64,000 nt of DNA. Origin: Acholeplasmatales bacterium (lineage in GTDB: Bacteria; Bacillota_I; Bacilli_A; Acholeplasmatales; Anaeroplasmataceae). Positions 1 to 9,197 of the stretch are shown one piece after another. The DNA lies in contig JAFTDB010000005.1 in NCBI GenBank assembly GCA_017454375.1, positions 1-64,000 on the forward strand, given 5' to 3'. How positions within the stretch are numbered: the first letter of the stretch is position 1; each line of letters starts with the position of its first letter. The position numbers and the translations under genes are program-made. The notes beneath the pieces are model-generated. The model was not told the origin of the DNA. It ran no database searches and saw only the letters and a program-made list of their open reading frames with translations.

Positions 1-45
1 ATATAAAATATATATAATATGTATATAAGATATCGAGGTGTTATT

Positions 46-708
46 GTGAAAAAAAGAGTAATAATTATTGTGTGTTCATCAATTGCTACAGTTGTTTTAT
101 TAGCAATTGTTATCCCTTTAATGATATTAGGTATTAGAACCGCCAACCTCACTTCTGATTATTCATATTTAAAAAATGATGAAAATTATTCAGAAAAAGT
201 AGAAGTACAAGGCTTAAACCTAGTAACCCAACATGTATCATGTGGCTATGCCTCTATAGAAATGGTATCTGAGTATTATGGTAATAAGGTTACTGAAGAT
301 GATTTAGATTCACGTAATAGCTCAGTATCTACATCTTCATCAAGTGGCTTTTTAAATGAAATAAATAAATCTATTTTGTCAAAAAAGTTTGTTATGAAGT
401 CATATTTAAAGCATGATGATATGCTAAAAGAAATATATGGATCTTTAAAGAAAGGTAATCCAGTAGTCCTTGAATGGTCTGCCAAATATAAAGAAGAATG
501 GACTTTGCATTTTTCTGTAATTACTAGTTTGGATATAAAAAATGATACTGTAACAGTATATAATCCATATGGCTATATTGAGAATTTGAAACTTGATGAA
601 TTTTTAGATAGATCATCTTTTAATGCATATAAGAATATTCCTTTCTTTTTAAGCTTTGGATTTGCTTTTGGAATGTTTGGCAAAAACACAATTTTTTATG
701 CAGAATAG
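46..708 (+). CDS. membrane-anchored C39-like cysteine peptidase family protein
   Basis: The protein of about 220 residues has one N-terminal hydrophobic segment (roughly residues 5-27) and then an extracellular domain resembling the C39-like (papain-fold) peptidases. The likely catalytic Cys lies in HVSCGYASIEMVSEYYG, and a His follows in WTLHFSVI ahead of an aspartate-position motif YNPYGY, which has Asn instead of Asp. I chose the GTG at 46 because GAGGTG sits 5 bases upstream and a TATAAT-like box is at 13-18; an in-frame ATG at 19 lies too close to that box. No leader-peptide or ABC transporter gene is visible, so bacteriocin export is not indicated. The substrate is unknown. Two other C39-like proteins occur in this window. 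Confidence 0.7.
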   Translation: MKKRVIIIVCSSIATVVLLAIVIPLMILGIRTANLTSDYSYLKNDENYSEKVEVQGLNLVTQHVSCGYASIEMVSEYYGNKVTEDDLDSRNSSVSTSSSSGFLNEINKSILSKKFVMKSYLKHDDMLKEIYGSLKKGNPVVLEWSAKYKEEWTLHFSVITSLDIKNDTVTVYNPYGYIENLKLDEFLDRSSFNAYKNIPFFLSFGFAFGMFGKNTIFYAE

Positions 709-730
709 TTGATAAAATAGTAAAGGTGCT

Positions 731-850
731 ATGAAATTAATTGAATTAAGAAAAGAAGATGTATGTTTGAATTTGAAAAAGTAATGAAATAATTGCTGAT
801 ATATCCAAAGAAATATTAAAGAAGAGAAGGCTTAATACAACCAAGTATTA
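731..850 (+). pseudogene. decayed small ORF, possibly an N-terminal remnant of a PTS EIIA-like gene
   Basis: An ATG at 731 has an AAAGGTG ribosome binding site. It reads MKLIELRKEDVCLNLKK and stops at 782-784. Removing one A from the AAAAA run just before the stop would extend the frame to KSNEIIADISKEILKKRR and on to a stop at the terminator. The start loosely resembles PTS fructose/nitrogen EIIA proteins, but the match is too short to be certain. It may be a degraded gene end or a non-coding tail of the upstream transcript. Confidence 0.25.
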
Positions 851-859
851 AGCTTTTTT
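830..859 (+). terminator. rho-independent terminator
   Basis: A 9-bp perfect stem GCTTAATAC/GTATTAAGC with a 6-base loop is followed by six T residues. It ends the transcript of the C39-like peptidase and the decayed ORF behind it. Confidence 0.85.
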
Positions 860-883
860 CTATTTAAAAGCATTTTAAATGAA

Positions 884-912
884 TTTAAAAAGTTTAAAAT
901 CTAGTGTATAAT
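884..912 (+). promoter_or_regulatory. promoter ahead of the broken acetyltransferase
   Basis: A perfect TATAAT at 907-912 has a weak -35 TTTAAA at 884-889, with 17 bases between them. The first downstream start is the ATG at 943, preceded by TGAGGGAA. No terminator is seen between here and the kinase at 1541, so this promoter may also feed the signalling operon. Confidence 0.55.
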
Positions 913-942
913 AAATAAAAGGTTAATTTTTGAGGGAACATA

Positions 943-1511
943 ATGCAGGAATTTTTAGAAAAAATAGATAGAGATGGATTTATTTATAAAAATGATTCAA
1001 CTCATATATATGCTGAAAAAGAAATGATTAGATCTCTCATGATTTGTCACTTAAAATAAGCTTATTAAGACCAACTGATTCAAATTATAAGGATCTTTTA
1101 GAAGAATTACTCCAAGATAAGGTTGATTCATCTGTGGCTATAGTATCACCATTTTATTGTGATTTTGGCTCACGCCTTAAGCTTGGCAAGAATATTACTA
1201 TTAATAAAGGGGCAACAATATTTTCAGCTGGAATAGTAGAAATAGAAGATGATGTATTAATTGGTCCTGATGTAAAGATTATTAGTGTTAATCATGATTT
1301 AGCTTATAGACATAATAAAATACTATTTAAAAAGGTTACTATTAAAAAGAATGCCTGGATATGTGCTGGTGCTATAATCTGCCCTGGAGTTACAATAGGT
1401 GAAAATAGTGTAGTTGGTGCTGGGGCTGTTGTAACAAAGGATGTTTTAGATAATACTGTAGTTGGTGGGAATCCAGCTAGATTTATAAAGAATATTGAAA
1501 ATATAAAATAA
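943..1511 (+). pseudogene. maltose/galactoside O-acetyltransferase family, frameshifted near position 1050
   Basis: A sugar O-acetyltransferase of the left-handed beta-helix (hexapeptide) family split over two frames. Frame A starts at ATG 943 with a good ribosome binding site, reads MQEFLEKIDRDGFIYK and on to EKEMIRSLMICHLK, and stops at 1057. Frame B covers about 1044-1511 and carries the rest: PFYCDFGSRLKLGKN, hexapeptide turns, an NHDL active-site region and the C-terminal VVGGNPARFI. Frame B has only a TTG start without a ribosome binding site. Joined, the two make about 189 residues, the normal family length. A single-base indel, or less likely a -1 slip on CTTAAAATAA, explains the break. 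A sequencing error is also possible. Confidence 0.75.
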
Positions 1512-1540
1512 TAAAAATATTTTATAATTTAAGGAGGCGA

Positions 1541-3691
1541 ATGATTATGATGAAAAGAATTTGGATTATAATTGTTAACGTCTTTATTATGCTTGTGATG
1601 ATGCTTTTTGTAATAATATATTCTAATATTGAAGCAAAAGAAAATACCAAAAGGCAGGTTGAGCATTTTGAAAATACGACAATCACTATGGAGCATGTCA
1701 CTCAAAATTATTTAGAGGGAGAACAGCGTATATGTGATGTTTGGGCACAATACATCAACAATAATAATTTAACAATTGATGGTGCGATTTCTTTTATTAG
1801 AAATTCACATGTGCTTGAAAATACCTCAGCTCACATTGTGTATAAGGATACACTTACAGGCTTATCGACAAGATTAAATATAACGACTAATGATTATTTA
1901 GTTAGCTATGTAGATATTGATCTATTTAATGATGTAGGGTGGATACATAATATTGGTGAATCAATTAATGTATCTCGTGCTTATACTAATAAAGCTAATG
2001 GAGAACAATCTATAGCCTTCTGTAATTTTATTATGCTAAATGATAATGGAAATAAAAGAGAAGGTATCCTTCTTAGAATTCTTCCTATTTCAGAATTAAA
2101 GGAAAAATGGGTATTTCCTCAAGAGGAATTTAAAGAAGCAGAGCTTTCTATAATCGATAATAATGGCGATTATATTATTAAAGGCCATTCATTTAAAAAT
2201 TCAAGCTTCTTTGAATTTTACAAATCATATAATAAGGTTGATTCTAATTCTCAAGAATTATTTAATAAAATAACTTCATCAACTGGTTCATTTATAATGC
2301 TTAACTCTCGTGGTAATGAGTGTATTCTTTCATATACACCATTTGCTGAGACTGGCGGTTGGACCTTACTGAGCTTGATGCCTATTGAATATTTAGTATC
2401 AAATACGCAAAACTGGATTTTGATTGGCTTTGTTTCTTTAGGCTTAATCTTATTATTCATTTTTGATTTAGCCTTTATGATCTATTTTAATAAAAAGCTA
2501 GAAGCATCAGCTTTAGAAGCTGATTTAGCTAATAAGGCTAAAACAGATTTCTTATCGACTATGTCACATGATATTCGTACGCCAATGAATGCGATAATAG
2601 GCTTTACTACCATTGCTAAAAACAATATTGATGATAAGAAAAAAATTGAAGAGAGCCTTCATAAAATTGATTTAGCAAGCAATCATTTATTAACACTAAT
2701 CAATGATATATTAGATATATCCAAGGTAGAAAGTGGTAAATTATCTTTAGTACCACAGGATATCTCTATAATTTCAATAGTAGAAAACCTTAAAAATATA
2801 TCACAATCTACTGTTAAAGAGAAAAATATTAATTTTAGCTTTAATGTAGATAATATAGAATATGAATATTTATATGCTGATCAGCTTAGATTAAATCAAA
2901 TATTTATTAATATTTTATCTAATGCCTTAAAATATACAGAGCCTGGTGGTAGTGTATGTGTCAATATGAGGGAAGAGGAAAGTGATGTTCCTGGCTCTAT
3001 TAAATTAATATATCAGGTAACTGATACAGGTATTGGAATGAGCCCAGAGTTTATGGCCAATATGTATCAGCCATTTTCACGTGAGACTGATAGTAGGGTC
3101 AACAGTATTCAAGGTACAGGCTTAGGTCTTGCGATAACTAAAAAGATGGTTGATTTAATGAATGGCACAATTGATTGTGTAAGTGAAGTAGGTAAAGGTA
3201 CAACATTTACTGTCACATTAAATATCAGCGTTTTATCACAAGAAAAGAATAATGATAAAGAAAAAATAAGTATAAATGAAAATGATTATTCAGATTTAGA
3301 AGGCTTAAATATCTTAGTTGCTGAAGATCATGATATTAACTATGAAATCATATCAGCCTTACTTCAAATGTATGGTATAAAATCTGAACGTGCTTTAAAT
3401 GGATATGAATGTGTAGAAAAATTAAAATCAGCTGAAGCTTTTAAATATTCACTTATTTTTATGGATATACAAATGCCTATTATGAACGGACTTGATGCGA
3501 CAAGGGCGATAAGGTCACTTGAAGATCCTGATAAGAAAAATATTCCAATTATCGCAATGACTGCGGATGCTTTTTCTGAAAATATCAGTGAATGCTTAAA
3601 TGCGGGGATGAATGGTCATATTGCTAAACCTGTTGATATTAGTATTGTCATTAAAGAAATTAGAAAGCTAAAGGAGGAAATTAAAAAATGA
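1541..3691 (+). CDS. hybrid sensor histidine kinase (sensor-HisKA-HATPase-REC)
   Basis: Membrane sensor kinase of about 716 residues. A first membrane helix (residues about 4-25) and a second (about 290-315) enclose an extracellular sensor of about 265 residues. HisKA follows, with the phospho-accepting His343 in [15 protein letters not shown]. The ATPase domain has N and G boxes ([29 protein letters not shown]). A C-terminal receiver has the phospho-acceptor Asp642 in [11 protein letters not shown]. The strong site AAGGAGG at 1531-1537 suits ATG 1547 or 1550 better than the first ATG at 1541. The stop overlaps the start of the solute-binding lipoprotein, indicating translational coupling and a shared function. 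Its receiver needs an HPt partner, which is encoded at 6670. Confidence 0.93.
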   Translation: MIMMKRIWIIIVNVFIMLVMMLFVIIYSNIEAKENTKRQVEHFENTTITMEHVTQNYLEGEQRICDVWAQYINNNNLTIDGAISFIRNSHVLENTSAHIVYKDTLTGLSTRLNITTNDYLVSYVDIDLFNDVGWIHNIGESINVSRAYTNKANGEQSIAFCNFIMLNDNGNKREGILLRILPISELKEKWVFPQEEFKEAELSIIDNNGDYIIKGHSFKNSSFFEFYKSYNKVDSNSQELFNKITSSTGSFIMLNSRGNECILSYTPFAETGGWTLLSLMPIEYLVSNTQNWILIGFVSLGLILLFIFDLAFMIYFNKKLEASALEADLANKAKTDFLSTMSHDIRTPMNAIIGFTTIAKNNIDDKKKIEESLHKIDLASNHLLTLINDILDISKVESGKLSLVPQDISIISIVENLKNISQSTVKEKNINFSFNVDNIEYEYLYADQLRLNQIFINILSNALKYTEPGGSVCVNMREEESDVPGSIKLIYQVTDTGIGMSPEFMANMYQPFSRETDSRVNSIQGTGLGLAITKKMVDLMNGTIDCVSEVGKGTTFTVTLNISVLSQEKNNDKEKISINENDYSDLEGLNILVAEDHDINYEIISALLQMYGIKSERALNGYECVEKLKSAEAFKYSLIFMDIQMPIMNGLDATRAIRSLEDPDKKNIPIIAMTADAFSENISECLNAGMNGHIAKPVDISIVIKEIRKLKEEIKK

Positions 3692-4962
3692 AAAAGATAA
3701 TTTATATGTTTTTAGCATTATTTGTATTAATGTTTATGGTATCTTGTAATACATCAAAAAATGAAGAATTTAAGCCTCTTTTAGATAAGAATAGGAAATG
3801 TGATATTAATATAATTGGTAGCTATGATAATTTTGAAGCCTTAGAAGCTGAATTTGATAGGTTTAATGAATATTATCCTAATGTAAATTTAAGCTATGTA
3901 AAGGTAGATGATTATAATAATGCCTTATCTAGTGTGCTTGAAGGTAAGGATAAGCCTAATATTTTCTTTTCCTATACCTGGATGATAGGAGATAGTAAAT
4001 ATGATTCAGTTATTAAGCATATGGAGGATTTATCTAATCAAAGCTTAAAGCTTGATTTAGATTGTATACGTCAAGGCTTAATCAATAAAACTGAAAATAA
4101 AGTATTGATGATTCCAGTATTTTCTAGAACCTATGGTATGATGGTTAACAATAATTTATTTAAAAAAGAAAATTTAGAAATACCTACTACCTGGGGAAAG
4201 CTTGTTAGTGTATGTAATTCATTTAAAGAAAAAGGCTACAAAAGCCCGATGATGGGCTATAGCGTAAGTTCATCAAGCTGTCTTATGAATACCATTGCTT
4301 ACCCAGCATTTGTAGCTGAGCTTGCTAAAAATCCTGAAGCCTTAAAGCTAGCTAATGATTTAGATCCAAAGGCTGGCCCTTATATGCGTAAGGCATTAGA
4401 GGCAGTTGATAGTATTATGAAAAGCGGGGCTGTAGATTTAGCTCTATGTGATTTAATTGCTGATAATTATAAAAAGGTTATATTAAGATTTTTTGAAGGC
4501 GATGTTCCTATGATGATTTCAACAGGAGATACTGTATCTGGAACTAAAAAAAGAGAAAATGAATCAGAAGCATTCAAAAATAATCCTTTTAATTATACAT
4601 TTGTCCCAATCCCTTTGACAGAAGATGGAGGATATTTTATAGATAGCCCATCTATTGAATTTTCTGTCAATAAGGATTGTGATAATTTAGATATGACTAA
4701 TGAATTTATGAGATTTTTAATCTCTAATAAGGAATTAAATGAAATGGCCTCAATTAAGCGTTTAGTAACGCCAACTAAGGATATGTCATTTGAGTCTGTA
4801 TATGCTCCATTTGCTTCAATTTCAAAGGAGAAAACATTCTCTCCTGAGGTAATTGGAATTAAAGATCCACTATCTCGCCAAATTAGAGTGGCATCCTTCA
4901 AGGTTGGTAGAGGAGAATTAAGTATTGATGAAGCGATAGCTTTATATGGAACATTCAAATAA
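3688..4962 (+). CDS. extracellular solute-binding lipoprotein (family 1, sugar type)
   Basis: A lipoprotein signal peptide ends in the lipobox MVSC, with the lipid-bearing Cys at residue 20. The mature part of about 400 residues has the pattern of ABC-transporter sugar-binding proteins: an early [20 protein letters not shown] segment, then the [16 protein letters not shown] hinge region, and later [12 protein letters not shown]. No permease or ATPase gene is nearby. The gene overlaps the kinase stop by ATGA, and the next gene is a response regulator. I therefore infer a sensory role, presenting a ligand to the kinase sensor domain, rather than uptake. The ligand cannot be read from the sequence; a carbohydrate is likely from the family. 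Confidence 0.88.
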   Translation: MKKIIYMFLALFVLMFMVSCNTSKNEEFKPLLDKNRKCDINIIGSYDNFEALEAEFDRFNEYYPNVNLSYVKVDDYNNALSSVLEGKDKPNIFFSYTWMIGDSKYDSVIKHMEDLSNQSLKLDLDCIRQGLINKTENKVLMIPVFSRTYGMMVNNNLFKKENLEIPTTWGKLVSVCNSFKEKGYKSPMMGYSVSSSSCLMNTIAYPAFVAELAKNPEALKLANDLDPKAGPYMRKALEAVDSIMKSGAVDLALCDLIADNYKKVILRFFEGDVPMMISTGDTVSGTKKRENESEAFKNNPFNYTFVPIPLTEDGGYFIDSPSIEFSVNKDCDNLDMTNEFMRFLISNKELNEMASIKRLVTPTKDMSFESVYAPFASISKEKTFSPEVIGIKDPLSRQIRVASFKVGRGELSIDEAIALYGTFK

Positions 4963-4992
4963 TTAATATCATTTCTGTAAAGAAGGGATAAG

Positions 4993-6669
4993 ATGAAGAA
5001 TATTATTAATAAGCTAAAAAGATATATTTTAATAGCTGAAGATGAATATATTAATCAAGAGATATTAAAAGAAATCTTAAAAAATGAATATGAGATATTA
5101 GTAGCTAATAATGGTCTTGAGGCATTAGAAATATTAAAGACTAGCACCAAGCCTATTTCATTAATACTTCTTGATATTAATATGCCTTTAATGGACGGCT
5201 TTAGCGTCATTCAAGAAATAAAAAAAGATAAAGAAAATATGAATATTCCCATCATTGTTATCACTGGTGATAAGGAAAGTGAGCTTGAAGCACTAACCCT
5301 TGGGGCAGTTGATTTTATCACTAAGCCATTTGACTTAAATGAAGTCATTATGGCTAGAGTTAACCGCTCAATTGAATTATCTGAAAAAAGAATAATTGTC
5401 AGTGCGGCTGAGCGTGATGAATTAACTGATGTCTATAATAAGCATATCTTTGAAGAATATGTCGGTAAGATTAATAAATATAGACAAGATATTAAAAAGG
5501 ATATGATTGTTTTAAATATATCCCATTTCCATTTATATAATGAGCTTTATGGTAAGGAAGAAGGAGATAAGGCCTTAGTATATATTGCCTCTATCCTTAA
5601 GGATATCGCAAGATGTAATGATGGTATTGTATCAAGATTACAACGAGATGTTTTTGCGATATATCTTAATCATCAAGAAAATTATGATGAATTCATCACT
5701 AAAATTACTAATGATTTAAAAGAAAAATATAATATAAATATTACTTTTAAGATTGGTATATATTTTGTTGATGATTTTAATGAGGGTGCTGAAGAATGTA
5801 TAAATAGAGCTAAAATGGTATGTGATGAAATTAAAGAATCTAGTACTAAATTTTATAATATTTATAATGATGAGGATCAGCAAAAACAATTATTTAAAGA
5901 AAAACTAACTCATGACTTTAAAAGAGCTATCGATAATAAGGAATTTAAAGTTTATTATCAGCCTAAAATTTCCATTTTAGGTGATAAATATAAATTAACA
6001 TCAGCTGAGGCCTTAGTAAGGTGGGTTCATCCTGAGCTTGGGTTTATCTCTCCAGGTATGTTTATTCCTTTATTTGAAGAAAATGGTAATATTAAAATAT
6101 TAGATCAATATGTTTGGAATGAGGCAGCAAAACAAATAAAAATATGGAAGGATAAATTTAATATCATCATTCCTATATCTATAAATGTCTCTAGAGCTGA
6201 TATGTTTGATGAATCAATTGTTGATATTATTAATAATATCGTTAAGGATAATGGTATCAAACAAAGTGATTTATATTTAGAAATCACTGAATCAGCCTAT
6301 AATAATGAAACAGATCAAATTATAGGCATTATTGAAAGATTTAAAGAATTAGGCTTTAAAATAGAAATAGATGATTTTGGTAGTGGTTATTCATCACTAA
6401 ATACCCTAGCTACCTTGCCTTTTGATGTATTAAAGCTTGATATGAAATTTGTTCATGATATGTTTAAAAATGATAAAACCTTAAAAATGGTAGAAATTGT
6501 ATCTGAAATAGCCAAGCATTTAAATGTTAAATTAATTGCTGAAGGTGTTGAAACTAAAGAACAATTAGATATGCTAAAAAAATTAAAATATGATATTATC
6601 CAAGGCTATTATTTTTCAAAGCCTGTGGATAGTTTAGAATTTGAATTATTCTTTAATAAGGAGTTTTAA
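4993..6669 (+). CDS. response regulator with degenerate GGDEF and intact EAL domain (c-di-GMP phosphodiesterase)
   Basis: Soluble protein of 558 residues. The N-terminal receiver (about 10-125) has Asp61 in LLDINMPLMDG and an acidic patch AEDE. The central GGDEF-like domain (about 140-300) has QRDVF in place of the GGDEF signature, so cyclase activity is unlikely. The C-terminal EAL domain (about 305-550) keeps the expected catalytic elements: AEALVRW, INVSRADMF, LEITES, IDDFGSGYSSL, LKLDMKFV, IAEGVET and IQGYYFSKP. It should therefore hydrolyse c-di-GMP under control of receiver phosphorylation. It lies 30 bp after the lipoprotein gene and abuts the HPt gene, so it is the likely relay output. 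Confidence 0.92.
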   Translation: MKNIINKLKRYILIAEDEYINQEILKEILKNEYEILVANNGLEALEILKTSTKPISLILLDINMPLMDGFSVIQEIKKDKENMNIPIIVITGDKESELEALTLGAVDFITKPFDLNEVIMARVNRSIELSEKRIIVSAAERDELTDVYNKHIFEEYVGKINKYRQDIKKDMIVLNISHFHLYNELYGKEEGDKALVYIASILKDIARCNDGIVSRLQRDVFAIYLNHQENYDEFITKITNDLKEKYNINITFKIGIYFVDDFNEGAEECINRAKMVCDEIKESSTKFYNIYNDEDQQKQLFKEKLTHDFKRAIDNKEFKVYYQPKISILGDKYKLTSAEALVRWVHPELGFISPGMFIPLFEENGNIKILDQYVWNEAAKQIKIWKDKFNIIIPISINVSRADMFDESIVDIINNIVKDNGIKQSDLYLEITESAYNNETDQIIGIIERFKELGFKIEIDDFGSGYSSLNTLATLPFDVLKLDMKFVHDMFKNDKTLKMVEIVSEIAKHLNVKLIAEGVETKEQLDMLKKLKYDIIQGYYFSKPVDSLEFELFFNKEF

Positions 6670-7008
6670 ATGCTAAGTGTAGAAAAATTAAATGAATTTG
6701 GTGCTGATACTATAAGTGGCATTAAAAGATGTGCAAATAATGAAGAATTGTATTTAAGGCTTGTAAAGATGGTTCCTTCTAATAAAGGGTTTAGTGATTT
6801 ATATGAGGCAATAAAAAATAATTCATTAGATGAAGCATTTTTGGCTGCCCATGGACTTAAAGGTATTTTAGCAAATCTATCTTTAGATCCTATTTTAAAT
6901 CCGATAAAAGAGATAACAGAGCTTTTAAGAAATAAAGAAAATATTGATTATTCTAAATATCTTTTAATAATTGAAGAAAAAAGAAAATTATTAGAAGAGA
7001 TGCTATAA
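6670..7008 (+). CDS. HPt (histidine phosphotransfer) domain protein
   Basis: A stand-alone, mostly helical protein of 112 residues. His61 lies in the HPt signature FLAAHGLKGILANLSL, where the AH-x-LKG pattern marks the phosphorylated histidine. It starts directly after the stop of the EAL gene with no gap. HPt proteins carry phosphate from a hybrid kinase receiver to a second receiver. Both partners, the kinase REC (Asp642) and the REC-EAL protein (Asp61), are in the same operon. Confidence 0.9.
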   Translation: MLSVEKLNEFGADTISGIKRCANNEELYLRLVKMVPSNKGFSDLYEAIKNNSLDEAFLAAHGLKGILANLSLDPILNPIKEITELLRNKENIDYSKYLLIIEEKRKLLEEML

Positions 7009-7021
7009 GAGGTGAATTATT

Positions 7022-8059
7022 GTGGATAACACCAAATATTTTGATATGGAATTCCATAGAGGTGGAAGGGATTCAAGACCTGAAAATACATTATATTCCT
7101 ATTTTTATGCCATAGAAAACGGGGCTACAACCATTGAGTGTGATATGCAGCTAACTAAGGATAATGTAATTGTAATGTCACATAATCCAATTTTAAATAC
7201 TGATATTACAGTTGATGAATTTAAAAATAGAATTCCTAAAAATAAATATTTTATTAATCAATTAACATTAAAAGAATTAAAGAAATTTAATGTTGGTATG
7301 ATGGATAAGAATTGTGATTATTATAAATTACATGGAAAAAGCCAGGTTGCAGTTGATACAACTATTCCAACATTAAGAGAATTATTTGAACTTGTCAGGG
7401 ATTGCAGTAAGGATATTAGGATGAATATAGAAACTAAAACATATCCTGATAAAGCACTTGGTGAGCTTTATATTCATAATTCTAATATGAAAATAATGGT
7501 TAATGAATTTTATAAATTAGTTAAGGAATTTGGCTTTGAAAAAAGAGTAATGCTTCAATCATTTGATTGGTCTACATTATTAATGATAAAAAAATTAGAC
7601 CCTCAAATTGAGACAGTAGCATTATATTGTGAGGAAGAAGCGTGGGGTAATGATTCAATGACCTTATGGTTAAACAAAAAAGAGGCATCTCCATGGCTTG
7701 CAGGAATTAACATCCATGATTTTAATGATTCACCAGTTGAGGCAGCACATTACCTAGGGATTGATGATATATCCCCATATTTTGCAGAATTAAGTAAGGA
7801 AGATGTAATAAAGGCACATAGCTATAATATGAAGGTTATTCCATGGACAGTAAATAAAATAGAGGATATGAAGATGCTTTATGAAATGGGCGTTGATGGA
7901 ATTATTTCTGATAAGGGCTGGCTTTTAAGAGAATTTTTAGAATCAGCTGGAGCTAAAATATATAATAAAAGAAATATTGAATCAAAATATAAATTAGAAA
8001 TTGATCATTATGATATAGATGATTTAAAAAATCTAAATGGTGAAGATGCATCTTATTAG
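7022..8059 (+). CDS. glycerophosphodiester phosphodiesterase family protein
   Basis: Protein of 345 residues with GDPD family motifs: EFHRGGRDSRPENTLYSY (catalytic first His and Glu-Asn), IECDMQLTKDN (metal-binding Glu and Asp) and VMSHNP (second His), then a barrel ending in VIPWTVN and GVDGIISD. No signal peptide is visible, so it probably acts in the cytoplasm on glycerophosphodiesters. It is longer than the usual 240-260 residues, with an insert near residues 85-115 and a C-terminal extension of about 45 residues. The GTG start at 7022 is supported by GAGGTG upstream. It lies 13 bp after the HPt gene and is probably in the same operon; its link to the relay is unknown. Confidence 0.88.
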   Translation: MDNTKYFDMEFHRGGRDSRPENTLYSYFYAIENGATTIECDMQLTKDNVIVMSHNPILNTDITVDEFKNRIPKNKYFINQLTLKELKKFNVGMMDKNCDYYKLHGKSQVAVDTTIPTLRELFELVRDCSKDIRMNIETKTYPDKALGELYIHNSNMKIMVNEFYKLVKEFGFEKRVMLQSFDWSTLLMIKKLDPQIETVALYCEEEAWGNDSMTLWLNKKEASPWLAGINIHDFNDSPVEAAHYLGIDDISPYFAELSKEDVIKAHSYNMKVIPWTVNKIEDMKMLYEMGVDGIISDKGWLLREFLESAGAKIYNKRNIESKYKLEIDHYDIDDLKNLNGEDASY

Positions 8060-8119
8060 AATTTAGTGGCTGAAATGTATGGAAAGAATTAATTTATCTT
8101 GATTTAAAAGGGTGATAAA

Positions 8120-9049
8120 ATGATTATTAATACAGGACAAAGAACTGATATTCCTGCATTTTATTCTAAATGGTTTATAAATAGAATAAAAGAAGGTTAT
8201 GTTTTAGTAAGAAATCCATATTATCCAAAAAATGTTACTAAATTTAAATTGAATCCAAAAGTAGTCGATGTTATAGGCTTTTGTACAAAAAATCCAAGGC
8301 CAATGCTAAATTATTTAGATGATTTAAAGGATTTTGGACAGTTTTGGTATATATCAATTACAGGCTTTGATCGTGATTATGAGCCTAATGTACCACCAAT
8401 TGATCAAGTTATTTCTGATTTTAAATATTTATCAAATAAAATAGGAAAGAACAAGGTGGCTTGGAGGTATACTCCAATAATTATTGATGAAAAATATACA
8501 TTAAAAAGACATATTGAGACATTTGAATATATTGCATCAGAGCTTGATGGATATACAAGCTTAGCTGTATTTGGATTTATAGATATTTATCCAAAGCTTG
8601 CAAAAAACCATCCTGAGATTAAAGATACTGATGATGCAACAAAAATAGAAATTGCTAAAAGATTTTTAGATATAGCAAATAAGCATCATATGGAATTAAG
8701 ACTATGCTCAAAAGAAAAATGGCTAAAAGAATATGGAATAGATGTAGATGGCTGTATGAGAATAGAGGATTATGAAAGAAGTATATCTTCTAAACTTGAT
8801 ATAAAACAGAAGATGGAAGCTAGAAAAGGTTATTGTGCTTGCTATTTATCAAATGATATTGGCACATATAATAGCTGTCCACACCTATGTAGGTATTGTT
8901 ATGCTAATGGAGATAAGAATTTGATTATGTATAATTATCATCAGCATGATGAGAATTCACCTTTGTTAATTGGCCATTTAAATAAAGATGACATAGTAAA
9001 AGAAGCAAAACAAGAATCCTATATTGATAAGAGAATAACTTTGTTTTAA
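8120..9049 (+). CDS. DUF1848 family protein
   Basis: Protein of 309 residues matching the DUF1848 family: it starts INTGQRTDIPAFYSKWF, continues with NPKVVDVIGFCTKNP, and ends in a cysteine cluster (GYCACYLSNDIGTYNSC and then PHLCRYCYAN). The C-x-C ... C-x3-C-x2-C arrangement suggests a metal or Fe-S site. The biochemical function of the family is not known to me. Ribosome binding site AAAGGGTGAT precedes ATG 8120. It lies 60 bp after the glycerophosphodiesterase gene and may be the last gene of that transcript. Confidence 0.85.
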   Translation: MIINTGQRTDIPAFYSKWFINRIKEGYVLVRNPYYPKNVTKFKLNPKVVDVIGFCTKNPRPMLNYLDDLKDFGQFWYISITGFDRDYEPNVPPIDQVISDFKYLSNKIGKNKVAWRYTPIIIDEKYTLKRHIETFEYIASELDGYTSLAVFGFIDIYPKLAKNHPEIKDTDDATKIEIAKRFLDIANKHHMELRLCSKEKWLKEYGIDVDGCMRIEDYERSISSKLDIKQKMEARKGYCACYLSNDIGTYNSCPHLCRYCYANGDKNLIMYNYHQHDENSPLLIGHLNKDDIVKEAKQESYIDKRITLF

Positions 9050-9065
9050 AACATAGTTTAAATGG

Positions 9066-9090
9066 CAGGTGATTTATCACCTGTTTTTTT
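9066..9090 (+). terminator. rho-independent terminator after the DUF1848 gene
   Basis: Stem CAGGTGA/TCACCTG with a short loop is followed by seven T residues. Confidence 0.9.
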
Positions 9091-9127
9091 ATTGCAAAAA
9101 AAAGTTAAAAAAATATGTAAAATATTG

Positions 9128-9156
9128 TTGACACTCTGTATACCTCGTGATATGAT
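9128..9156 (+). promoter_or_regulatory. strong sigma-A promoter of the padR operon
   Basis: A consensus TTGACA at 9128-9133 and TATGAT at 9151-9156 are 17 bases apart. The spacer contains GTATAC, and further GTATA-containing copies lie just downstream, as expected for an autoregulated PadR operon. Confidence 0.85.
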
Positions 9157-9184
9157 GTATAGCGTAAAAGGAAGTATAGCGTAA
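9157..9184 (+). repeat. tandem 11-bp direct repeat GTATAGCGTAA, candidate PadR operator
   Basis: Two identical copies of GTATAGCGTAA (9157-9167 and 9174-9184) are spaced with a period of 17. They start right after the -10 box and end just before the padR ribosome binding site. A third partial copy, AAGTATAA, follows. The position fits a repressor site covering the transcription start. Confidence 0.6.
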
Positions 9185-9197
9185 GGAGAAGTATAAT

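Noticed and set aside
46-708. Bacteriocin-processing C39 peptidase
   Set aside because: No ABC transporter fusion or partner, no double-glycine leader peptide gene nearby.
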